Shown here: one piece after another, positions 24,846 to 33,765 of the stretch
How positions within the stretch are numbered: the first letter of the stretch is position 1
Layout of the letters: each line of letters starts with the position of its first letter
NCBI GenBank assembly: GCA_937873695.1
Contig: CALMYL010000006.1
Location: 62,001-126,000 of the forward strand
DNA: 64,000 nucleotides
Source of the DNA: an uncultured Ignavibacteria bacterium
GTDB lineage: Bacteria > Bacteroidota > Ignavibacteria > Tepidaquicellales > OLB5
Direction: 5' to 3'
Program-made: the position numbers and the translations under genes
The notes under the pieces: generated by a model
What the model was told of the DNA's origin: nothing
Seen by the model: the letters and a program-made list of their open reading frames with translations, nothing else
Databases searched by the model: none

Positions 24846-25928
24846 ATGAACAAGATCATTTTAGTGACTGCTGCTGCTTTATGTTTGCTTGTTAAACCGG
24901 TATTTACCCAGAATTCTGATAAACTGATAAATTTCATTGAGCATTATTCGGATTCTATGTTAACTACCGCGCTGCAGCCGGGTATGATTATCAGCATTAC
25001 CAAAGGGAATGAGATTATTTACGAAAAATCCAAAGGACTTGCCAACATTGAAACAAAGGCTCCCATGGTTACTGATTTCCGGTTCAGGATAGGAAGTCTG
25101 ACCAAAACTTTTACATGCACTGTCCTGCTTCAGCTTGTTGATGAAAAAAAACTTACACTTGATCAAACTATTGATAAATACTTTCCTGCTCTTCCAAATG
25201 CAGAAAATATCACAGTCAGAATGCTTGGCGATATGACAAGTGGTTTGTATAACTACAGCGAAGCTAAAGAGTTTGATGATTCAATGCAGGTTAACCCCAA
25301 AAAACAATGGAAGCCTTCGGAGCTGGTGGAAGTATCGGTTCGCAACGGAACGTATTTTGAGCCCGGCAAAGGATGGCATTACAGCAATACCAATACAACT
25401 TTATTGGGTATGATAATTGAAAAGATAACGGGTAACTCTTTACCGATGGAAATTAAATCACGTATCACTGATAAGCTTGGAATGAAAAATACCGATTTCC
25501 CCGAGGTGCCGGAAATTTGGGGCTCACATCCCGAGGGATACGGTGAAGATGACGGTTCATGGGTTTACCCGCTGGTGGATGTTACCACAAAATACAATCC
25601 AAGCTGGGGCTGGGCAGCCGGCGCAATGGTTTCAACGATTGATGATCTGAAGATCTATCTGAAAGCTTTGGCTGAAGGCACAATGATAAGCAAAGAACTT
25701 ATGGCTGAAAGAATAAAACCGGGACTGGAAAGAGACGGTTTGAAATATTGTTTCGGAATGTTCATACTTGGTGATATGTATATAGGTCATAATGGTTCTT
25801 ATCCGGGATTCCATAACATATCAGTGCACTCACCTAAAACCGGAATAACAGCAATTATATTTTATAACACACAGTCAAACCGCTCACCTGATGATTTTTT
25901 AAAGGCGATATTACCAATGATAGAATAG
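24846..25928 (+). CDS. Exported serine hydrolase of the class C beta-lactamase family
   Basis: This 360-residue protein has a signal peptide (about residues 1-21, ending VFTQ). The S-x-x-K motif is Ser84-Leu-Thr-Lys87 and the Y-x-N motif is Tyr179-Ser-Asn181. The late HxG motif is probably HNGSYPG. These match D,D-peptidases, esterases and class C beta-lactamases, so periplasmic peptidoglycan or ester hydrolysis is possible; sequence alone does not make it a resistance enzyme. A TPR protein gene starts 4 bases after its stop. Confidence 0.88.
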   Translation: MNKIILVTAAALCLLVKPVFTQNSDKLINFIEHYSDSMLTTALQPGMIISITKGNEIIYEKSKGLANIETKAPMVTDFRFRIGSLTKTFTCTVLLQLVDEKKLTLDQTIDKYFPALPNAENITVRMLGDMTSGLYNYSEAKEFDDSMQVNPKKQWKPSELVEVSVRNGTYFEPGKGWHYSNTNTTLLGMIIEKITGNSLPMEIKSRITDKLGMKNTDFPEVPEIWGSHPEGYGEDDGSWVYPLVDVTTKYNPSWGWAAGAMVSTIDDLKIYLKALAEGTMISKELMAERIKPGLERDGLKYCFGMFILGDMYIGHNGSYPGFHNISVHSPKTGITAIIFYNTQSNRSPDDFLKAILPMIE

Positions 25929-25931
25929 TAT

Positions 25932-26819
25932 ATGAATCTATTTTTTCAGATTGCGGAAAAAGTGTTTGACTGGAATGAACTTATCAAAGTAATTCTGATA
26001 TTGCTAGCTTGTTTTATTGTGCCTTATCTGCTGATTTTTCTGTTCTCTTCAAAAAGTAAATATATGAAAGCAGTTAAAGCCTATAATAGGGGAGATCTTG
26101 ATACTGCAAAATACCTGCTAGAGAAAATTAAGCCAACCGGATCAATGTATTTTTACGCAAGGCTTTTTCTGTCTCAATTGGAAATGCGGCTGGGTAAAAA
26201 GGATGCTGCAATTCAGATCTGCAGAGAACTCATAAGAGAGCACCCGGATAAATACGAGCCTTATCAGTTTATTTCACAGGTATATTTATCGATCAAGGCA
26301 AATGACCTTTGTCTGGATAATATTTATAAGGCGCTCGATAGAAATCCTCCCAGAAAAGATAAATATGCGCTTTATGTTAATATGGGAACTGCTTTTGACG
26401 AAATGAAGCAATATGATGAGGCGATTCGGTCATATCTAAAGGCTGTTGAACAGATAGATAATGATCATGTAGTCTTTAATAATATCGGTTATGCTTATTT
26501 GATGCAGAGTAAATTCCCGGAAGCAATTACCTATTTTGATAAGTCAATCAAATTGAATAGTAAGTTTGCATTTTCTTATAACAACAGGGGATTTGCTTAT
26601 GCAAATCTGGGTGATTTTGAAAGAGCTTTTGAAGATTTCAAAGCTTCGCTTCTGCTTGATTCTTCTAATCCTTACCTTTACAAATTCAGGGGGATTTCCT
26701 TATATAAATTTGGCAATTTTACAGAAGCAAGAACTAATCTTGAAAAAGCACTGCAATTATGCCCCGATTTCAACGATGAAATATCCCCAATTCTCACCGA
26801 AATCAACAAAATCAGCTAA
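25932..26819 (+). CDS. Membrane-anchored TPR protein
   Basis: This 295-residue protein has one N-terminal transmembrane helix (about residues 18-37, VILILLACFIVPYLLIFLF) and about six tetratricopeptide repeats over residues 45-290 (for example YALYVNMGTAFDEMKQYDEAIRSYLKAV and VVFNNIGYAYLMQSKFPEAITYFDKSI). It probably scaffolds protein complexes at the membrane. It starts 4 bases after the serine hydrolase gene, suggesting co-translation. Confidence 0.85.
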   Translation: MNLFFQIAEKVFDWNELIKVILILLACFIVPYLLIFLFSSKSKYMKAVKAYNRGDLDTAKYLLEKIKPTGSMYFYARLFLSQLEMRLGKKDAAIQICRELIREHPDKYEPYQFISQVYLSIKANDLCLDNIYKALDRNPPRKDKYALYVNMGTAFDEMKQYDEAIRSYLKAVEQIDNDHVVFNNIGYAYLMQSKFPEAITYFDKSIKLNSKFAFSYNNRGFAYANLGDFERAFEDFKASLLLDSSNPYLYKFRGISLYKFGNFTEARTNLEKALQLCPDFNDEISPILTEINKIS

Positions 26820-26902
26820 AATACCGTAATAACAGTATATAACCATTTGTTTAAATCTAAACTTTAGATTATTTTGGTATAACGTATATAACTATACTGG
26901 TT

Positions 26903-27544
26903 ATGAAAAACAGAAATTTACTAAACATATCACTGATTTTCCTTCTAAGCTTATACCTTACAGGATGTTTCCCGGCTTCGCGAACTGAAGAAGATTCAGA
27001 GCAGACCACCGAAACCACAACTGAAGAAAAACAGAACGAGGTAAAGGACAAAGAAGTTACAGATGTAAGTGATGCCAGCGGTGCTAAAATAATGAGAATT
27101 GCTGCAAGCGAACAGAATGTTGAATGGTACTCGCCTGGTGTTGATTCTACTTACCTGTATTGGCTTAATAATCAGCTGATAATCCTCAACGGTTCAACAA
27201 AGTGTAATATATTTGCGCTTAACGTGCTGTATAAATCCGGTTTCAAGACTCCAAAGCAAAATGCTTTATGCCGAGACCTGCATAACACAGATAACTTTAC
27301 AGATATTTTGCCTGTGGTTGGAATAAAAGATATCTCATCTATAAAAAAAGGTGATCTGATTGTATGGAAAGGTCATGTAATTATATTCGAAGAAATGGTT
27401 CAATCAAAAAAGGATATTTATGTTAAAGCATGGTGGGCAGGCACAAGGCAGAAGGATAATGGTGATAATATCCGCAACAATGTTATATACGGTAAGTATA
27501 AAATAAGCGGTGATTATGTTGTAAGAAGACCTATGAAAAAATAG
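26903..27544 (+). CDS. Lipoprotein with NlpC/P60- or CHAP-like domain
   Basis: This 213-residue protein has a lipoprotein signal peptide ending LTGC (lipid Cys22) and then a Glu/Thr-rich linker (about 28-55). The remaining domain has Cys101 in TKCNIFALNVL and His158 in KKGDLIVWKGHVIIFE. This spacing and the GDxxxWxGHV pattern are those of papain-fold NlpC/P60 and CHAP cell-wall peptidases. Activity is therefore likely but the family is inferred from motifs only. It converges with another lipoprotein gene. Confidence 0.7.
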   Translation: MKNRNLLNISLIFLLSLYLTGCFPASRTEEDSEQTTETTTEEKQNEVKDKEVTDVSDASGAKIMRIAASEQNVEWYSPGVDSTYLYWLNNQLIILNGSTKCNIFALNVLYKSGFKTPKQNALCRDLHNTDNFTDILPVVGIKDISSIKKGDLIVWKGHVIIFEEMVQSKKDIYVKAWWAGTRQKDNGDNIRNNVIYGKYKISGDYVVRRPMKK

Positions 27545-27570
27545 AAGGCAGAAGTAAAAAGGCAAAAATA
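27545..27570. repeat. Polypurine repeat, left copy
   Basis: AAGGCAGAAGTAAAAAGGCAAA is repeated inverted, with an 8-base difference in the middle, at 28412-28447. Together the two copies flank the lipoprotein gene at 27584-28273. Confidence 0.5.
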
Positions 27571-27583
27571 GAAATAAGTACTT

Positions 27584-28273
27584 CTAAAAGCTGCACTCCA
27601 GGCCAACGAGCCCAAAACCTCTATCGTAATTAAAATCAGGTCCCTTAATTGAATTTATCAGGTTATATCCCAATTGAAATTTTATTTTCAGGAATTCTCC
27701 CCCTATCCTGATTTTCATTGCGGGTTCAATACCAATTGCCTGCGGCATAACCGGGTTTATGAACTCATGGGATTCATATCTGGTGAAACTGAAATAGCTC
27801 AAACGCACTGATATAATAAAATCAATAAATTCCTGCTGAACTGAAATATTCTGTGTTACAAAAAATCTATTATAATCCGCGTTTTCATAACCCGGACCAT
27901 TTGTCAAAAACTGATCTTCATAGGCTGAATTCGTTCTGCCATTACTATAACTTCCGAATACTTCATAGAACATTGAATCAGCTTGGTTTATCCTGGTAAA
28001 ATAACCCAATCCCAGCGACCAGGTTCTCTGGAAACGCGGCTCACTGCTTTTTCTATCCAGGTATGAAATATCACCAACAGCCGCGAAATGTTTGTAAAAC
28101 GAATATCCAAGCTGCAGATTTGTACCGCTGTTGCCGATTGAAATTCCGCCTTTGAACTGGTTGGGTTCATTAAAAGCCGGTGCATTAATTTCTGTTGGAA
28201 TGTAAACAGTTGTGCATGAGGAGAGCAGTAGCAGTGCTGATAAGAAAACTGATAAGATGAGTAAGTTTTTCAT
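27584..28273 (-). CDS. Lipoprotein with beta-barrel-like sequence
   Basis: This 229-residue protein has a lipobox LLSSC (Cys20). The rest is rich in alternating aromatic/polar strands and Gly-Asn-Tyr turns (GGISIGNSGTNLQLGYSFY, WSLGLGYFTRI, KFQLGYNLINSIKG), and it ends in the aromatic residue Phe (ECSF). It looks like a small outer-membrane beta-barrel of about eight strands. Combining a lipid anchor with a barrel is unusual but occurs in this phylum. No partner is obvious. It is bracketed by inverted polypurine repeats. Confidence 0.65.
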   Translation of the reverse strand: MKNLLILSVFLSALLLLSSCTTVYIPTEINAPAFNEPNQFKGGISIGNSGTNLQLGYSFYKHFAAVGDISYLDRKSSEPRFQRTWSLGLGYFTRINQADSMFYEVFGSYSNGRTNSAYEDQFLTNGPGYENADYNRFFVTQNISVQQEFIDFIISVRLSYFSFTRYESHEFINPVMPQAIGIEPAMKIRIGGEFLKIKFQLGYNLINSIKGPDFNYDRGFGLVGLECSF

Positions 28274-28411
28274 GATGATTTCTTTAGTTCAAGGTAATAC
28301 TTCAATTAAACCTATACCTAAAATACATTAATTTTTAAAAATAGTAAATGAAGAAATATCATATAATCTTTTTAAACAGAAACTGCAAATTTTGGATAAC
28401 TTACAAATTTG

Positions 28412-28450
28412 ATTTTTTGCCTTTTTATTTTTCACTTTTGCCTTCCTTTT
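28412..28450. repeat. Polypurine repeat, right copy
   Basis: The minus strand reads GGAAGGCAAAAGTGAAAAAT and then AAAAAGGCAAAAAATC, the inverted partner of 27545-27570. It lies in the 255-base gap before asnS, which is otherwise AT-rich. Confidence 0.5.
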
Positions 28451-28528
28451 TATTCATTGTAACACTCTCAAATTTTAGGTAATTTCCGCATTATCAACAG
28501 AAAACCTATATTTGTTAAGGAGAAATTT

Positions 28529-29869
28529 GTGAAAAAACGCTATTTTATTGATAAAATTGCAGATTACGTAGGCCAGGAAGTCATTATCCGCGGATGGCTG
28601 TATAACATCCGTACTTCAGGTAAATTAATGTTTCCGCAGCTTCGTGATGGTACAGGAATTATACAGGGAGTTGTATCTCAAAAAGAAGTAAGTGAAAAAG
28701 TTTGGGAAGATTTCAAAAAGCTTACACAGGAATCATCACTTATTGTGACCGGAACAGTTGCGAAACACCCCAAGAAAGAAGAATATGAGCTGCATGTAAA
28801 GGATGTTGAAGTCATACAGGTAGCTGAAGCATACCCAATAACGCCGAAGGATCATGGAATTGAATTTCTTGCTGACCACAGGCATTTGTGGGTGCGCTCG
28901 CAAAGGCAGACTGCAATAATAAAAGTTCGTGAAGAAATTATTAAAGCGTGCCGTGACTACATGTATGATAACGGCTTTACGCTTTTTGATTCACCTATAT
29001 TTACCCCAAACGCCGCTGAGGGAACAACGACCTTATTCTCATCAGATTATTTTGATCTTGGCAAGGCGTACCTTGCACAGACGGGTCAATTGTACGCTGA
29101 AGCCGGTGCAATGGCTTTTGGTAAGGTTTATGATTTCGGTCCAACTTTCCGCGCGGAAAAATCAAAAACGCGCAGGCACTTAACTGAGTTTTGGATGATT
29201 GAACCTGAAATGGCATTCTATGATATTTACGATGATATGGATCTTATTGAGGATTTCATTGTATATATAGTAGAACGCGTAATTAAGAGCAGAAGAAAAG
29301 AGCTTGATATACTTGAGCGTGATATAACGAAACTTGAGGCGGTAAAGAAACCGTTCCCCAGAATAACATATGATGAGGCTGTTGAAATTATAAATAAAAA
29401 GAATGTTCCGCTTATCCGCAAAAAAGCTGATGGCGGCGAAGAAGAAATTAGACCTTTCCCCTGGGGTGAAGATTTTGGCGCGCCGCATGAAGAGGCTGTT
29501 GTTGAAGATTACGACAGGCCCGTTATGGTTTATAACTGGCCATCAGAAGCCAAGGCTTTTTATATGAAGCGTGATCCTGAGAATCCGAAAGTCGTGCGGG
29601 GTGTGGATGTGCTTGCACCCGAAGGCTACGGCGAAATAGTTGGCGGCAGCGAGCGTGAAGATGACCTTGGGCTGCTTGAATCCAGAATTAAGGAACATAA
29701 TCTGCCTATGGATGCGTTTGGGTGGTACCTGGATCTCCGCCGTTTCGGCAGCGTTCCCCATAGCGGTTTTGGTATGGGTATTGAGCGCGTAGTATGCTGG
29801 CTCTGCAAGCTTGACCACGTCAGGGAATCAATTCCATTCCCAAGATTGATGTACAGGAACAGACCGTAA
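28529..29869 (+). CDS. asnS: Asparaginyl-tRNA synthetase
   Basis: This 446-residue class IIb synthetase has an N-terminal OB fold ([24 protein letters not shown]), motif 2 ([25 protein letters not shown]) and motif 3 ([15 protein letters not shown]). [10 protein letters not shown]-type endings are typical of AsnRS; here it is PRLMYRNRP. The start is GTG with AAGGAG 7 bases upstream. It is plus strand, alone, and followed 50 bases later by a toxin-antitoxin pair. Confidence 0.96.
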   Translation: MKKRYFIDKIADYVGQEVIIRGWLYNIRTSGKLMFPQLRDGTGIIQGVVSQKEVSEKVWEDFKKLTQESSLIVTGTVAKHPKKEEYELHVKDVEVIQVAEAYPITPKDHGIEFLADHRHLWVRSQRQTAIIKVREEIIKACRDYMYDNGFTLFDSPIFTPNAAEGTTTLFSSDYFDLGKAYLAQTGQLYAEAGAMAFGKVYDFGPTFRAEKSKTRRHLTEFWMIEPEMAFYDIYDDMDLIEDFIVYIVERVIKSRRKELDILERDITKLEAVKKPFPRITYDEAVEIINKKNVPLIRKKADGGEEEIRPFPWGEDFGAPHEEAVVEDYDRPVMVYNWPSEAKAFYMKRDPENPKVVRGVDVLAPEGYGEIVGGSEREDDLGLLESRIKEHNLPMDAFGWYLDLRRFGSVPHSGFGMGIERVVCWLCKLDHVRESIPFPRLMYRNRP

Positions 29870-29918
29870 ACAGGGGAATAACGAATTTTGAAATTGAGAA
29901 TTAAAATACTAATCTAAT

Positions 29919-30101
29919 ATGACTGGAATAAATTTTGTTATAAACGAAAAAGGAAAAAAAAGTGCCGTTGTAATAGATCTCAAAAAACATGGTAAACTTT
30001 GGGAAGATTTTTATGATGCCTTAAAGGTAAGGCAAAGAAAAAATGAACCAAGAGAAACTTTGCAGATGGTGAAGGATAAACTTAAAAGATCTACGAAGTA
30101 A
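29919..30101 (+). CDS. Antitoxin of a type II toxin-antitoxin pair
   Basis: This 60-residue protein starts MTGINFVINEKGKKSAVVIDLKKH, a pattern common in short antitoxins of the Bacteroidota that pair with RelE-type toxins. It has a charged helical C-terminus. Its stop is two bases before the toxin ATG. The antitoxin should bind and neutralise the toxin and repress its own promoter. The family assignment rests on this pairing and on the general pattern. Confidence 0.75.
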   Translation: MTGINFVINEKGKKSAVVIDLKKHGKLWEDFYDALKVRQRKNEPRETLQMVKDKLKRSTK

Positions 30102-30103
30102 GA

Positions 30104-30358
30104 ATGTATGAAATAATATTTGCCCGCTCCGCTAGGAAAGATCTTCAAAAACTAAGTAATCTTGATATAAACCGAATACTTAAAAAGATTGAAATGCTTG
30201 AATTTGATCCAAGACCACCAGGTTGTGAGAAGTTAAAAGGTGAGAGTAATCTATGGAGAATCAGAGTTGGTAATTTCAGAGTAATTTATACAGTTTCAGA
30301 TAAAAATAAAGTAATTGATATAAGTCTGATAAGGCACCGTAGAGAAGCATATAAATAA
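30104..30358 (+). CDS. RelE/ParE-family toxin
   Basis: This 84-residue toxin has the RelE fold signature: SARKDLQKL, DPRPPGCEKLKG, WRIRVGNFRVIYTV and the C-terminal RHRREAYK. Conserved Arg residues in WRIRVGNFRVIY and the terminal RHR fit a ribosome-dependent mRNA interferase. Its stop shares one base (TAATG) with the start of the NYN nuclease gene, so ribosomes can pass directly from toxin to nuclease. Confidence 0.88.
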   Translation: MYEIIFARSARKDLQKLSNLDINRILKKIEMLEFDPRPPGCEKLKGESNLWRIRVGNFRVIYTVSDKNKVIDISLIRHRREAYK

Positions 30359-30849
30359 TGGAAACCATAATTATCGACGCATACAACCTGATGCATAAAG
30401 TAGCTGAGCTTAAGGTACTGCTGGCTCAGTCGCAGGAAATTTGCGTTGATACAATGATCCAAAAACTGCGCAATCACTATCATGGAAGAAGCACAAAATG
30501 TATACTTGTATTTGATGGTTTCGGACAGAACAAGCACGAAGGCAATATAAGCGTTAAATTTTCCAAAACTGCCGTCGGACCGGATTACGGTCACGCTGAT
30601 GCATTAATAAAACACCTCATCGAAAAATCAAGAAACCCTAAGCTGATGAAAGTAGTCTCATCAGACAGGGAAGTTGTTATGTTTGCCAAAGAGTGCGGCT
30701 CCAGAATTCTTTCTTCTGAAAGCTTTTGGGGTGAAGTTAAGGATAGAAGAGTTGAAAGAAGCGAAGCAATTCGTGAATCAAAAGAAAAACCCGCAGTAGT
30801 TACACGCGGAGAATTTGAATTTTTGCTAAAGGAATTTACAAAAAAATAA
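30358..30849 (+). CDS. YacP-like NYN domain ribonuclease
   Basis: This 163-residue protein has the NYN/PIN-like fold of YacP (Rae1). It begins METIIIDAYNLMHK, with the first catalytic Asp at residue 7; CILVFDGFG and VVSSDREVVMFAKECG hold the others. Rae1 of Bacillus cuts mRNA in the ribosomal A site. The start overlaps the toxin stop by one base, and the next gene (ABC ATPase) begins 3 bases after its stop. RelE-type toxins also cut mRNA in the A site, so the coupling joins two nucleases with related targets; that link is inferred. Confidence 0.85.
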   Translation: METIIIDAYNLMHKVAELKVLLAQSQEICVDTMIQKLRNHYHGRSTKCILVFDGFGQNKHEGNISVKFSKTAVGPDYGHADALIKHLIEKSRNPKLMKVVSSDREVVMFAKECGSRILSSESFWGEVKDRRVERSEAIRESKEKPAVVTRGEFEFLLKEFTKK

Positions 30850-30852
30850 TAT

Positions 30853-31785
30853 ATGCATGTAATAGAAACCCAAAATCTGTACAAAGAGTACACCCAGAAG
30901 TTTTCAAAACAAAAAGTTAACGCTTTGAATGACTTTACATTCAATGTTGAGCAGGGCGAGATATTTGGTTTACTTGGACCCAACGGGGCAGGTAAAACAA
31001 CACTTATTAAAATACTGCTTGCAATAACTTTTCCCACTAATGGATCAGCGAAGCTTTTTGGGACTGATGTCAAAAATCATAAAGCAAAAACTAAGGTTGG
31101 TTACCTTCCCGAAAATCACAAGTTCCCCAGTTATTTAACAGGCGAACAGGTTCTATCTTATTACGGGCAGCTCTCAGGTATGAGAGCCGGCAGTGAAATG
31201 AATAAGCGCATTGATGAAATGCTCGGTATGATGAATCTTACCCAATGGCGTAAAACCAAGATCAAAAAATATTCCAAGGGTATGATGCAGAAACTGGGGC
31301 TGGCGCAATCGATGCTAAGCGACCCTGACCTGATCTTTCTGGATGAACCTACAGACGGTGTTGACCCGATAGGAAGGAAAGAGATCCGTGACATACTTGC
31401 ACAGATAAAATCGCGCGGCAAAACGATATTCCTCAATTCGCATCTGCTTTCAGAAGTTGAGATGATATGCGACCGTGTTGCTATCTTAAACAAAGGCGAC
31501 CTCATAAAAGAAGGAAATGTCGAAGATCTGACCAAAGCCGAGAATATTTTTGCTGTTCATACAGTCGAAACACTTACAATGGAAATAAAACAGAAGGTAC
31601 TTGCAATTGATGGAAATGCCGGAATTGGCGAAAAGGAAATTAACACTGAAGCCGGAATTGATAAGCTGAACGGCATTATTGATACTTTGCGTTCGGGCGG
31701 TGTGAAAATACAATCTGTAAACCAGAAAACAAATACTCTTGAGGAATTATTTATTAACGTAATAAAAAAGGATAATACCAACTAA
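30853..31785 (+). CDS. ABC transporter ATP-binding protein
   Basis: This 310-residue ATPase has Walker A GPNGAGKT, signature YSKGMMQKLGLAQ, Walker B LIFLDEPTDGVDP and an H-loop in LNSHLLSE. The signature Ser-Lys-Gly-Met replaces the usual Leu-Ser-Gly-Gly, as in other ABC-2 drug or lipid exporters. It starts 3 bases after the NYN gene and pairs with the permease that starts 10 bases downstream. The substrate is unknown. Confidence 0.93.
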   Translation: MHVIETQNLYKEYTQKFSKQKVNALNDFTFNVEQGEIFGLLGPNGAGKTTLIKILLAITFPTNGSAKLFGTDVKNHKAKTKVGYLPENHKFPSYLTGEQVLSYYGQLSGMRAGSEMNKRIDEMLGMMNLTQWRKTKIKKYSKGMMQKLGLAQSMLSDPDLIFLDEPTDGVDPIGRKEIRDILAQIKSRGKTIFLNSHLLSEVEMICDRVAILNKGDLIKEGNVEDLTKAENIFAVHTVETLTMEIKQKVLAIDGNAGIGEKEINTEAGIDKLNGIIDTLRSGGVKIQSVNQKTNTLEELFINVIKKDNTN

Positions 31786-31794
31786 GGATATATA

Positions 31795-32628
31795 ATGCTG
31801 ACAATAATTCAAAATACTTTCCGTGAAGCTTTGGCAAAGAAAATATTTATTGGTTATTATATATTCTATGCCATAGTTATACTTATTATGATATTCCTTG
31901 TGAATATGGATTCCGTTGAAGGCGTTATGAGCCTTGCAGACTCTAAAATGCTTGTTCACCAGGTTGAAACCGGGTTTTTGACAATTTCCTGGAATCTGAT
32001 AATTTTCTTCTCGCTTATTTCAACAGCTTCTTTTATTCCTTCTATGCTTGAAAAGGGCACAATTGATCTGCTGATATCAAAGCCTATTTCAAGACCTATG
32101 ATACTGATCTCAAAATATTTGGGTGCGGTCCTGTTTGTATTCATTAGCATGGTATTCCTTTTGGGCTCTATTTGGCTGATATTGTCACTCAAATCAGGAT
32201 TCTGGGACCCCACATTCCTGCTCTCGATTCTATGGTTAACGCTTGCTTTTGCTGTGATGTACAGCATAGTTGTGATTATCGGCTTAACAACCCAAAGTAC
32301 AGTTGTGGCAATTCTTGTAAATTTTTTCCTGATATTCGTTCTCTGCCCGGTACTTTCTGTCAGAGAGGCTGTCGTATTCAGCCTGGTTACCAATGAAACT
32401 GTCAGGTTTGTGTTTGATTTTCTGTATTACCTTCTCCCAAAACCCGGTGAATTCAGGGATGTCACCACATCGCTTATCACTGGTGATACTATTAATATGT
32501 GGAAGAGTTCTTCAAATGCCGAAACCGGATTATTTACGGTTTCCTGGCTTTCGCCGATAAGCTCTGTGTTATTTTTACTGGTAACAATGGCGTATTCAAT
32601 TTACTTTTTTTCTAAGAAAGACTATTAA
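31795..32628 (+). CDS. ABC-2 type transporter permease
   Basis: This 277-residue protein has about six transmembrane helices and the layout of the NosY/ABC-2 permease subfamily: an N-terminal helix, a long extracytoplasmic segment, then KGTIDLLISKPISRPMILISKYLGA leading into the helix bundle. It is co-transcribed with the ATPase just upstream. The following lipoprotein gene (27 bases downstream) may be an accessory part of the exporter. Confidence 0.88.
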   Translation: MLTIIQNTFREALAKKIFIGYYIFYAIVILIMIFLVNMDSVEGVMSLADSKMLVHQVETGFLTISWNLIIFFSLISTASFIPSMLEKGTIDLLISKPISRPMILISKYLGAVLFVFISMVFLLGSIWLILSLKSGFWDPTFLLSILWLTLAFAVMYSIVVIIGLTTQSTVVAILVNFFLIFVLCPVLSVREAVVFSLVTNETVRFVFDFLYYLLPKPGEFRDVTTSLITGDTINMWKSSSNAETGLFTVSWLSPISSVLFLLVTMAYSIYFFSKKDY

Positions 32629-32644
32629 TATCAATTTACAATTG

Positions 32645-32735
32645 GCAATTAGCAATGAACAGTAAAAAGCAGTTATTCCGAAGTATTGCTTACCTTGTAA
32701 TTATTGTTAATTGCTCATTGTTTATTGCTAATTGC
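32645..32735. repeat. Inverted repeat overlapping a lipoprotein start
   Basis: GCAATTAGCAATGAACA at 32645-32661 recurs inverted at 32719-32735 with one mismatch. The ATG of the next gene is inside the left arm, and the right arm encodes the end of its signal peptide. Related TTACAATTGGCAATT sequence precedes the left arm, so this looks like a copy of a dispersed intergenic repeat. Confidence 0.65.
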
Positions 32736-33731
32736 GGCAAGAAGCTTGACCCCGACCCGTTACCGCTTACCGTTAAACAAAACCTGGCTTTGCTGCAAAC
32801 TGATCCTCAGTTTGTGATGTACTTCAATTTCAAGAAGATGCGCGATACTAAGTTCTGGGAGCAGTTCCTTTCGGATTCCGTTTTCAGCGCTGAGCGCAAT
32901 TTCGGGGGATTTTTGAACCTCATAAACCAGGCAGCCGGTGTAAGTATTTCCAACGGAATAGATGAAATGTACTTTTCCAATTCATGGATAGGAGATAATG
33001 CGATTGTTGTTAAAGGTACTTTTGACCGCAAACGCGTTAATGATTATATTACCGCAGATACCCTTTATACCAAAATAGACTACCCGAATGGCATAACCGT
33101 TTATAAACAGGTTGATGCAAACCTGAATTTCTATTTTAAAGATGACTTTACCCTTTGCGCAAGCAATTACCTTAAGCAAATCGAAAATACATTCGCTGTA
33201 ACTGATACATCAACTGCCGGACTCTTAACGAACTTCAATCTAATGAAGGAAATTGAACAGATAAAGCACAAGGAAAATCTCTGGATGATATCTAACCAGA
33301 AACTTTTTATTCGCGGTATCTTTGAGAATTTTTCTGATATGAATAAGAAAAAAAGCAATGTTCTGCCGGGCGGTGAACCAAGTGATTCGCTCAGTTTAAG
33401 TGATACTACACAAAATGAAAGCATGAACGAACTGTTTTCTATATATAAAAAGATAAATTCCGTAGCTTTTTCTCTGAAGATGACCGATGATATTGAGATC
33501 GTGATGCAGAATGAGTGCGAAGATCCAAATTCAGCAACCGAGCTTAAGAATCGTATGGAAGCAGTGATAGCTCTTGCCAAATTATCTACATCGCTTAGCG
33601 GAAAGAAACCGCCGCCTGCAATAAAATTGCTGGATAAGGTTGAAACTGAGGTATTTAATAATACTGTAATACTTGAAGCTAAGCTGAATGAAAACGATAT
33701 AAAAGAATTAAGACAGCAAAAGATCTTTTAA
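32655..33731 (+). CDS. Lipoprotein of unknown function
   Basis: This 358-residue protein has the signal peptide MNSKKQLFRSIAYLVIIVNC followed by SLFIANC. The lipid Cys is residue 27; Asn just before it is atypical for a lipobox. The mature part is a mix of strands and helices with no motif I know (QTDPQFVMYFNFKKM, NGIDEMYFSNSWIGDN). The region with VNCSLFIANC is encoded by an inverted repeat. It follows the ABC permease by 27 bases and may be an accessory to it, which is inferred only from position. Confidence 0.75.
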   Translation: MNSKKQLFRSIAYLVIIVNCSLFIANCGKKLDPDPLPLTVKQNLALLQTDPQFVMYFNFKKMRDTKFWEQFLSDSVFSAERNFGGFLNLINQAAGVSISNGIDEMYFSNSWIGDNAIVVKGTFDRKRVNDYITADTLYTKIDYPNGITVYKQVDANLNFYFKDDFTLCASNYLKQIENTFAVTDTSTAGLLTNFNLMKEIEQIKHKENLWMISNQKLFIRGIFENFSDMNKKKSNVLPGGEPSDSLSLSDTTQNESMNELFSIYKKINSVAFSLKMTDDIEIVMQNECEDPNSATELKNRMEAVIALAKLSTSLSGKKPPPAIKLLDKVETEVFNNTVILEAKLNENDIKELRQQKIF

Positions 33732-33765
33732 AACATAATATGCCTTTATGGCTTAATTAAAAATT

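Noticed and set aside
24846-25928. Serine hydrolase as an antibiotic-resistance beta-lactamase
   Set aside because: SxxK and YxN motifs are shared by esterases and peptidases; nothing in the sequence or context supports a resistance role.
28507-28514. TATATTTG box upstream of asnS as a TAnnTTTG promoter
   Set aside because: It would place the transcript start inside the ribosome binding site, 8 bases before the GTG; the minus-33 box is also imperfect. Probably chance in AT-rich DNA.
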